The position numbers and the translations under genes were made by a program. This document shows, piece by piece, positions 6,095 to 11,075 of a stretch of DNA of 22,448 nucleotides; the stretch's first letter is position 1, and every line of letters starts with the position of its first letter. A model generated the notes under the pieces. The model searched no databases and was not told where the DNA came from. It saw only the letters and a program-made list of their open reading frames with translations. Origin of the DNA: a virus; IMG/VR virus record IMGVR_UViG_3300034522_000064, positions 1 to 22,448 of that record, one strand, 5' to 3'.

Positions 6095-6571
6095 TTAGTC
6101 CTTCACAAAAATAATCCAGTGGGTTTTGTCGTTCTTCCCGGTACGTTGACCAATTGCTGGTTTCGCGTCAGTAAGCGCCAAAATTTGGCTAACCGGGATC
6201 TGCGTTTCGTTCCATTTGAAAATAAGCACGCCGCGTGGCCACAGCACCCGAAACGCTTCTTTGAAACCGGCGCGCAAATCAGAACGCCACGTTTTTTTGT
6301 TCAATCGCCCGTATTTTTTACCCATCCAGGCAGACTGGCCCACACGCTCCAGATGTGGCGGGTCAAACACCACAACCGGAAACGATGCATCGGCGAATGG
6401 CAACGCACGGAAGTCGGCAATCAGATCGGGACTGATAACCAGGCGGCGACCGTCGCACAGTTCGTGCTCTTCGGCGCGGATATCAGTAAACACGGCGCGG
6501 GTGTCCCGCTTGTTGAACCAGAACATGCGGGAGCCGCAGCACATATCGAGAATCGTCGTGCTGTCGGTCAT
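6095..6571 (-). CDS. Phage class I SAM-dependent methyltransferase
   Basis: A 158-aa compact methyltransferase. Residues 7-13 (ILDMCCG) form the SAM-binding motif I, TDIRAEEHE (29-37) the acidic post-I region, and DPPHLERVG (70-78) a motif IV of the DPPx type found in amino-methyltransferases acting on DNA bases. No target-recognition domain is visible. It probably modifies phage DNA against host restriction, but the target base is not evident and an RNA or protein substrate cannot be excluded. I start at MTDSTTILD: the ATG overlaps the Ren-like stop as ATGA and has GGAGGG 7 nt upstream. The gene lies in the nin region directly after ren. Confidence 0.75.
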   Translation of the reverse strand: MTDSTTILDMCCGSRMFWFNKRDTRAVFTDIRAEEHELCDGRRLVISPDLIADFRALPFADASFPVVVFDPPHLERVGQSAWMGKKYGRLNKKTWRSDLRAGFKEAFRVLWPRGVLIFKWNETQIPVSQILALTDAKPAIGQRTGKNDKTHWIIFVKD

Positions 6572-6879
6572 ACTGACACCCTCCCGTAAAATGCCAGTAC
6601 CCGCTGCATAGCCGGACTTGTGCGGCATACTGAAGTAACCAAGTTTTTTCGCACGCTCGATTTGATCTGCTTGATATTCAGTTCCCCGCCGGGCTGAAGC
6701 GAATAGATCGGGTGATGCGGCTCACCAGCGCGAATAACTACCGCTCTGCGTACCAGGTGAAGCATAAGGTTGTGTGCCTTCTTGCTGTCACATCCCAGCA
6801 GGTTCTGAACCTGACGCGGGGTTATGGTCTGGTTAACCCGAAGGAAATCGACAATTGCCCACAGTGATTTGCTTGCCAT
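6568..6879 (-). CDS. ren: Ren-like protein
   Basis: A 103-aa protein in the place of lambda ren, directly after P. The C-terminal block (VCRTSPAMQRVLAFYG) matches the remembered lambda Ren end (ECRQSAAMKRVLAVYG). The N-terminal half (AIVDFLRVNQTITPRQVQNL, then LGCDSKKAHNLMLHLVRRA) reads as a winged helix-turn-helix. Lambda Ren protects against Rex exclusion; whether this protein counters an exclusion system here is unknown, and it could be a DNA-binding regulator. The ATG at 6879 has GGGGGA 7 nt upstream. It follows P after a 14-bp gap and overlaps the methyltransferase start by 4 bp. Confidence 0.75.
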   Translation of the reverse strand: MASKSLWAIVDFLRVNQTITPRQVQNLLGCDSKKAHNLMLHLVRRAVVIRAGEPHHPIYSLQPGGELNIKQIKSSVRKNLVTSVCRTSPAMQRVLAFYGRVSV

Positions 6880-6893
6880 AGTGATTTCCCCCA

Positions 6894-7589
6894 TTAGACC
6901 AGACCGGCGTTTTTGCGTTGTTTGTACTGAGCCATCAGCATCTCTGCCGGTGTTGGGCCAGTAGCTGCTTTCGGCGCTGCAAGTGCGCGACGGATTGGCG
7001 GTACCGGCTTACCGGACAGTGCTCGTTTTTCCCAGTCATGCAGGATGTCACCAGCGGCTCGGATAAGTTCCTTCTCACTGAACTGTCCCTCTGTTCCACG
7101 ACGGCGAAGCTCCAGGCAGACGTGGTAATACAGCGGGTTTTTATCCTTCCATGGGAACTGCTCACTGGTCGGATAGCGAAAAACAAGTTTCCGCCAGCGC
7201 CAGTATTCGCTCATGATGTCGTCCACACTGACACCCAGCGCACCACTCCCCTCACGGCACCACGAAATAAACTGACCCGGCGACGGCCAGAACGGTGACT
7301 GGCTGGATCGGGCTTTCTGCATCCCGGCGGAAAGTTGCTCACGGGAGGTGATGCCTGACTCAGCAAAAGCAGCGATCCATTGCTGCTTTGCAACGCGAAT
7401 ATCAGCGTCAGTACGTAGGTTCGTCTGAGTGGATGCCGGGAATACCTGCATGAGGTTTTCAAAAAGCATATCCACCAGCTTTTCAGCGTCAGCGTTAACA
7501 ACCTTGCGTCCGTCGTAAGAATCTCCAGCCATGCGCGATAGCATTTCGCTATCGCGATTCTGAATTGCACGATAAAGATCCGGGGTCAT
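6894..7589 (-). CDS. P: Replication protein P-like DnaB helicase loader
   Basis: P brings host DnaB helicase to the O-bound phage origin. This 231-aa protein shares with lambda P the blocks LFENLMQVFPAS, KQQWIAAFAESGI, QLSAGMQKAR, PFWPSPGQFISWCRE and FPWKDKNPLYYHV; lambda P is 233 aa. There is no ATPase domain, as expected for this loader type. I use the ATG at 7589, which overlaps the O stop as ATGA and has GGGAG 8 nt upstream; an ATG at 7604 lies within that site. Translational coupling to O is likely. Confidence 0.9.
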   Translation of the reverse strand: MTPDLYRAIQNRDSEMLSRMAGDSYDGRKVVNADAEKLVDMLFENLMQVFPASTQTNLRTDADIRVAKQQWIAAFAESGITSREQLSAGMQKARSSQSPFWPSPGQFISWCREGSGALGVSVDDIMSEYWRWRKLVFRYPTSEQFPWKDKNPLYYHVCLELRRRGTEGQFSEKELIRAAGDILHDWEKRALSGKPVPPIRRALAAPKAATGPTPAEMLMAQYKQRKNAGLV

Positions 7590-8587
7590 AAAAATTTCTC
7601 CCATGCTTCAGGACTGTTCCAGTGCGGACCAGTATCGGATTTGTTTGCGCTGACATCTGTGCGTGGCTTACGGGTAGTGTCTTCGCTGTGAAGGGTTAAC
7701 GTGTCCCACTTGGCGCGGAGCTTTGCGGGGGAGAGAATATTTTTGTACCAGAACGAGTCTTTGCAGGCCCATCGGAACAGCTCACAAATCTCTTTGTGGG
7801 TGCGTCCGTCCAGTTGGCGCATCAGGCGTATATCATTCGCCCAGCCAGCCATATTCGGTTTTTTCAGGGATGGTTTGGTGATGTCGCGCAGCGCCAGCAT
7901 CCACTCTGCACAACGGAGATCGTCAGATGTCCCCCACTTGTCACCTTTCGGAGTCTGGACAGCTGCATCAGGAACATTTTTTGAAATTCTCTGACGTACA
8001 TTAAATACGTTAGTATTTAATATTACTTCTTGTTCATGATTCTCGGGCTTAAGCGCGGCCTTATGCTCGGGGTTATGCTCGGCATCCGCTCCCGAAGCCT
8101 CGCCATTGCTGGGTTCGCTATGCGCGGGACTATGCTCGCTGTTATGCGCGGCGTTATGCGCGGGTAAATCGTCCATTTTTTGAGCGTAATGCACGAAATT
8201 TGTGATGGTAATTACAGTGCCTTTTCTCTTCTCGCCAGCGGTTGAAATCATCCCTTCTTTCACGAAAAGAGACAGCATTCGATCCACTGCATGACGGCTT
8301 GTTGGCTCCCCATTTCGGTCGCATAATTTCAGCCCGAGATCTGCCGACGTGGTCACCAGTTGTCCGGTTTGTAATGGCCACTGCCGGCCTTTAAAGTTTG
8401 CCGTGTAGGGCTGGCGGGCGGCGCCCAACAGAAGGTTCTCCCATAGCGTGCGCAGGAAGACATCTTTAGCCCAGGGCTTCTTCAGTACACTCCGGTACAA
8501 CGGGATGAATCCGGTCTTCTGGTTCTCCATCCGGTTGCTCCTGACGGCGGTACGCGCCGCAAAATCGGCGTAGGCGACATTCGACAT
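7586..8587 (-). CDS. O: Phage replication initiator, O-type origin-binding protein
   Basis: A 333-aa initiator. Residues 20-125 (GFIPLYRSVLKKPWAKDVFL, PLQTGQLVTTSADLGLKL, SRHAVDRMLSLFVKEGM, KGTVITITNFVHYA) form the winged-helix domain typical of phage replisome organisers. Residues 130-180 are a low-complexity His/Ala/Asn/Glu linker that encodes DNA iterons. The C-terminal part (DDLRCAEWMLALRDITKPSL, then WANDIRLMRQLDGRTHKEIC) probably contacts the helicase loader. As in lambda O, the origin appears to lie inside the gene. The ATG at 8587 has GGGAGG 7 nt upstream. The longer frame upstream of 8587 looks non-coding. It overlaps P by 4 bp. Confidence 0.85.
   Translation of the reverse strand: MSNVAYADFAARTAVRSNRMENQKTGFIPLYRSVLKKPWAKDVFLRTLWENLLLGAARQPYTANFKGRQWPLQTGQLVTTSADLGLKLCDRNGEPTSRHAVDRMLSLFVKEGMISTAGEKRKGTVITITNFVHYAQKMDDLPAHNAAHNSEHSPAHSEPSNGEASGADAEHNPEHKAALKPENHEQEVILNTNVFNVRQRISKNVPDAAVQTPKGDKWGTSDDLRCAEWMLALRDITKPSLKKPNMAGWANDIRLMRQLDGRTHKEICELFRWACKDSFWYKNILSPAKLRAKWDTLTLHSEDTTRKPRTDVSANKSDTGPHWNSPEAWEKFL
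8000..8021. repeat. AT-rich perfect palindrome beside the iterons (probable unwinding element)
   Basis: ATTAAATAC (8000-8008) and GTATTTAAT (8013-8021) form a perfect 9-bp inverted repeat with a 4-nt spacer, within the O coding sequence. It is embedded in an AT-rich stretch (about 8000-8033) that adjoins the iteron array. Lambda ori likewise has an AT-rich element next to the O-binding iterons. The palindrome is seen; the unwinding role is inferred. Confidence 0.65.
8061..8161. repeat. Iterons of the probable phage replication origin
   Basis: Six copies of YTATGCKC on the plus strand start at 8061, 8073, 8118, 8130, 8142 and 8154. Within each cluster they are spaced exactly 12 bp; the gap between the clusters is 45 bp. 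They encode the repeated Ala/Glu-His-Asn residues of the O linker. Iterons inside the initiator gene next to an AT-rich block are the hallmark of lambda-type origins. Confidence 0.75.
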
Positions 8588-8707
8588 AGCTATGCCTCCC
8601 TTGCCTGGTATTTTGAAAAACTCTTTGTCATAATGACCTCGCAATGAGTACGCAACGAATTGCACCCGAAGGCCGTCTGTGCTGGAACACAGCGGTCTTC
8701 ACCCTTT

Positions 8708-8963
8708 TCAGAACAGTCCTTGCTGACCACCGCGCTTAACGCGTTTAGTTTCAAATCGATCCGCCGGCAACGTCTGTTTTTCTGCCCATAATTTCGCGTG
8801 ACGCAAAACATCATCAAAAATCCTCCCTTTGCGACTTGCCTGAGACATGCGCTTGTACATATCGACAGCCTGAAATGCCCCCCCCCTGCGCCACTGCCGC
8901 AGTAAATCCCTGTCGGACCAGTTCTTCCCGAACGTGCTTTTCGATAAATTCGATGTGGTTCAT
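8708..8963 (-). pseudogene. Small phage gene between ydaT and O, frameshifted at a 9-G run
   Basis: The ATG at 8963 (GAGGGG 8 nt upstream) opens MNHIEFIEKHVREELVRQGF. After VAQ the coding strand has nine Gs (plus-strand Cs 8878-8886), and the frame then meets TGA at 8814-8816, giving 49 aa. One fewer G restores a coherent reading frame that continues FQAVDMYKRMSQASRKGR and KLWAEKQTLPADRF and ends at TGA 8708-8710, about 84 aa. The restored protein looks like small phage proteins found just before the O-type gene, of unknown function. It could be a real disruption, a slippery or phase-variable tract, or a sequencing error. An in-frame ATG just after the tract could also restart the 3' part. 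Confidence 0.8.
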
Positions 8964-8975
8964 TGCTGCTTCCCC

Positions 8976-9515
8976 TCACATCGCACCCAGCATCATCTGC
9001 ACCATTTCCATCAGCGGACCGGTTAACCCAGGGTCAACGCGGTACATTTCCACGATCCCCTCGCTCAGCTCTTTCAGCTTCTGATGTCGTGGAGCATCCA
9101 TCGCGACAGCAATCTTCGCTTCGCTGGTTTCTTTCTCCAGCCGAGCCAGGCGGGCCATAACGTTGTCTTCTGGTAGCAGGCGACTGCGGAACTCGAGTGG
9201 AAGGACAGCAAGAATTGCCGGAGTCAGCTGACGAACGTTCTCGCGGTACCGTTCGCTGTTGAAATGGTTATCGAGGAAGCGGAAAAGCTTCTGGCGCTGT
9301 CGGCTGAGGTCATCAGGGAAAGTGATCTCGTCTCCCCCTTGCGCCTGGTACTCTTCGATGATCAGAGCAGAAACGACATCCTGACCATCTACACCCGCCC
9401 ATGAGCGAACGGCATCACGAATATCTTCGTGACACGGCCCCTTATATGTTTGAGCGCGATTTATCATTCCCCCTCGAGGAATGTCGCTATCATTTTGATA
9501 AGTAAGTGTCTGCAT
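8976..9515 (-). CDS. ydaT: YdaT-family regulator (CII functional equivalent)
   Basis: A 179-aa protein with the YdaT pattern as remembered from the Rac prophage: HEDIRDAVRSWAGVDGQDV, then IIEEYQAQGG, RQKLFRFLDN and LTPAILAVLPLEFRSRLL, followed by a coiled-coil-like RLARLEKETSEAKIAVAMD helix. YdaT of O157 prophage CP-933P has been described as a DNA-binding equivalent of lambda CII, and YdaT is toxic when overexpressed. The position directly after the Cro-type gene supports this. The ATG at 9515 has TAGGAGG 7 nt upstream, overlapping the Cro stop codon. An internal ATG at 9467 preceded closely by GAGGGGG is a less likely start. Confidence 0.8.
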   Translation of the reverse strand: MQTLTYQNDSDIPRGGMINRAQTYKGPCHEDIRDAVRSWAGVDGQDVVSALIIEEYQAQGGDEITFPDDLSRQRQKLFRFLDNHFNSERYRENVRQLTPAILAVLPLEFRSRLLPEDNVMARLARLEKETSEAKIAVAMDAPRHQKLKELSEGIVEMYRVDPGLTGPLMEMVQMMLGAM

Positions 9516-9526
9516 AGTGAAACCTC

Positions 9527-9745
9527 CTAACGTGGTAAACCGTCTGTTGGATTTGGGTAGATATCACCGCGCATCTGATGGGGGGTAATGCTCCATTCAA
9601 GAACACGGCACAGCGGAATAACTCGGTTAGCAGGCACCTGCCCACTCAGCCACAGGCTTACTGTTTGAGGTTTTGTGCCTAGAGCAACAGCAATTTCTGT
9701 TTGGCTCTTCAGGGTGCATATCTGGTGTTTTAATTCTGGGGTCAT
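9527..9745 (-). CDS. YdaS/Cro-type repressor
   Basis: A 72-aa helix-turn-helix protein (SQTEIAVALGTKPQTVSLWL, residues 14-33, then SGQVPANRVIPLCRVLEW) of the YdaS/DicC Cro-like class. It is the first gene of the rightward operon, opposite the repressor gene, the standard place of Cro. It should bind the shared operators and turn down early transcription and the repressor gene during lytic growth. The ATG at 9745 has AAGGAG 5 nt upstream. A tR1-like gap is absent: the next gene starts 11 bp after the stop. Confidence 0.88.
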   Translation of the reverse strand: MTPELKHQICTLKSQTEIAVALGTKPQTVSLWLSGQVPANRVIPLCRVLEWSITPHQMRGDIYPNPTDGLPR

Positions 9746-9851
9746 ATGGGCTCCTTGTTCGTTTCAAGGAAAACTATACATTCAACCTTCAAGTATTTCT
9801 AGTTTTTCTTGAACAAGTCTTGAAGTGATGTTTACAAGGTAGGTTTGTAGA
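9746..9851. promoter_or_regulatory. Immunity operator/promoter region (OR)
   Basis: This divergent gap contains several CTTGA/TCAAG half-sites: CCTTG...CAAGG (9753-9769), CTTCAAG (9787-9793), CTTGAACAAG (9808-9817), CTTGAAG (9819-9825) and CAAGG (9835-9839). The minus-strand -10 TATAGT (9773-9778) for the Cro-type gene sits between the first two. No good -35 was found. These are candidate binding sites for the repressor and the Cro-type protein. Confidence 0.65.
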
Positions 9852-10274
9852 ATGGATGGTATGAAAGAAGAAAATAAGAATTTTGCCTTCCGCATAAACC
9901 AGATACTGCAACAAACCGGCTGGAATCTTTCTGAGCTGGCCCGCAGGGTTATGGTGAGCCCGCAAGCGACCCATCAATGGTCGAGAGGTGATACTACGGC
10001 CAGAGGTGACCGCTTAAAGCGTTTGTCAGCGGCTACAGGCAAGCCCGGCCACTGGTTCTTCTTGCCTCCAGGAGAAGAGCCAACAGAAGAAGAACTGCAA
10101 GAACTGGCCCGCGCCACTCCACTTGACGATAAAGAACAAGCGCTACTGGCACTATTCAATCAAATGCCAGAAGCAGAAAAGAATCGACTTATAGTCCACG
10201 CGAAAGGAGTTCTAAAAGAGCTGGACCTGTTAAAAGGCGATGTTGCTGACATCATAAAAAACATATCTAACTGA
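9852..10274 (+). CDS. Prophage repressor (CI-like) lacking a self-cleavage domain
   Basis: A 140-aa XRE-type repressor. The helix-turn-helix spans about residues 23-45 (WNLSELARRVMVSPQATHQW), followed by LKRLSAATGKPGHWFF, a linker and a C-terminal helical oligomerisation region (KEQALLALFNQMPEAEKNRL). The usual lambda CI C-terminal S24 peptidase domain with its Ala-Gly cleavage site and Ser/Lys dyad is absent, so RecA-driven autocleavage cannot inactivate it. Gifsy-type repressors share this short form and are removed by antirepressors. It maintains lysogeny from the operators just upstream. An AGG lies 8 nt before the ATG; an alternative ATG at 9861 removes three residues. Confidence 0.85.
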   Translation: MDGMKEENKNFAFRINQILQQTGWNLSELARRVMVSPQATHQWSRGDTTARGDRLKRLSAATGKPGHWFFLPPGEEPTEEELQELARATPLDDKEQALLALFNQMPEAEKNRLIVHAKGVLKELDLLKGDVADIIKNISN

Positions 10275-10556
10275 CTTAACTCCCACTGCGCTCACTTCAA
10301 TGCGCTGCTTTTCTTGCCCTCAATTTAAAGTTTTTCTATAAATCAACTTTACACCTTCTAGATTTACTTGTAATGTTTACCACATCGACAACAAGCGCAT
10401 CGTTGTCAGGTAAAGAAACGTTCCGCCAGCCTGGCGACAAGGGCAAAGCACAGGAGTGAGCTTCGCGGTGGCGAATTGCAGAGTGAAAAAGCTCAACCGT
10501 GAAGATAAGCACCACGGCGCCACCAGCGAAGTTCACTCAGAATACTGGAGAACATC
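10275..10556 (+). promoter_or_regulatory. Leader of the leftward operon (PL region), no N gene seen
   Basis: A 282-bp stretch between the repressor and the first leftward gene. It contains the inverted repeats GACAAC/GTTGTC (10387-10392, 10402-10407) and CGCCAG-C-CTGGCG (10424-10436) in succession. PL and an antitermination site should be here. I see no N-like arginine-rich ORF and no classic boxB, and no promoter good enough to name. Confidence 0.45.
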
Positions 10557-10763
10557 ATGGTTCATCAGCACTACGGTACACAGACAGTAAACCGCGGCGC
10601 AGTTCAGCCTGGGATGCTCGTAAAACACAAAGACTCAACCTGGACGGCATCAGCTAACGCTCGCGGACGTTTGTATCTGCATCGCGGCGTAGAAATGACT
10701 TACACCAAGGATTTGCTGGTTGAAGTTTATCTGAACGGTCTGGGGAATGGCCTCAGCCATTAA
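10557..10763 (+). CDS. Small phage protein, first gene of the leftward operon
   Basis: A 68-aa protein of unknown function, beta-rich (VQPGMLVKHKDSTWTASANA, then RGRLYLHRGVEMTY), like a small SH3/KOW-type barrel. It has no cysteines, signal or membrane segment. The ATG at 10557 has GGAG 6 nt upstream. The zinc-motif gene follows after an 11-bp gap, so they share a transcript. Proteins of this size and place occur upstream of recE-like genes in Rac- and Gifsy-type prophages. Confidence 0.7.
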   Translation: MVHQHYGTQTVNRGAVQPGMLVKHKDSTWTASANARGRLYLHRGVEMTYTKDLLVEVYLNGLGNGLSH

Positions 10764-10774
10764 CGGAGAGTGTC

Positions 10775-10936
10775 ATGCAAGACAAGAAATGCGGTTATTG
10801 CAGCAAACCGGTTAAACCGGAAGAGGTAATCAAAAGTACCCTTCTCTATCGCAACGGCTCACTGCTGGCGCGCAAAGAGAAAGAGTACTGCTCCAAACGT
10901 TGCGCTTCGCACGACCAGATGGCTCACGAAGGCTAA
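10775..10936 (+). CDS. ydaE: YdaE-like small zinc-binding protein
   Basis: A 53-aa ORF. Two cysteine pairs, CGYC (6-9) and CSKRC (39-43), separated by a basic segment (LLYRNGSLLARKEKEY) form a probable treble-clef zinc site. It resembles the Rac prophage YdaE metallothionein-like protein, which also lies just upstream of recE, although the assignment is from memory. GGAG lies 6 nt before the ATG. Function is unknown. Confidence 0.75.
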   Translation: MQDKKCGYCSKPVKPEEVIKSTLLYRNGSLLARKEKEYCSKRCASHDQMAHEG

Positions 10937-11075
10937 CGTAAAACCCGCGCAAGGCGGGATCTACGTCCGGTGCCACCGACCAAAGTTACACCGGAAACAA
11001 CATTAAAACCAAAGTTAACCCAATGGGCGCTATCAATGGTCCGGGGATTCTAACACCCAAAAATGAGGATCTCAC
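10937..11075 (+). other. recE leader with two stem-loops
   Basis: A 139-bp gap without an ORF. It holds CCCGC/GCGGG (10944-10948, 10954-10958) and CCGGTG/CACCGG (10967-10972, 10989-10994). Neither stem is followed by a T-run, so they are more likely RNA structures or processing sites than terminators. Confidence 0.45.

Noticed and set aside
8061-8161. 12-bp repeats considered as a CRISPR-like array
   Set aside because: Repeat units are too short, contiguous, and lie in frame within the O-type gene; the origin-iteron explanation fits better.
8590-8979. A 129-codon open frame on the minus strand ending MTKSFSKYQAREA
   Set aside because: It is a third frame across the frameshifted small gene, with atypical Cys/Arg/Gly-rich composition. 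The 8963 start with its ribosome site and the one-G-corrected frame explain the region better.
10456-10590. Possible small GTG-initiated ORF in the leftward leader
   Set aside because: It overlaps the start of the 68-aa gene, has poor ribosome-site spacing, and matches nothing I know.
10944-10994. Hairpins in the recE leader considered as intrinsic terminators
   Set aside because: Neither stem is followed by a T-run on the coding strand, and recE must be transcribed through them.
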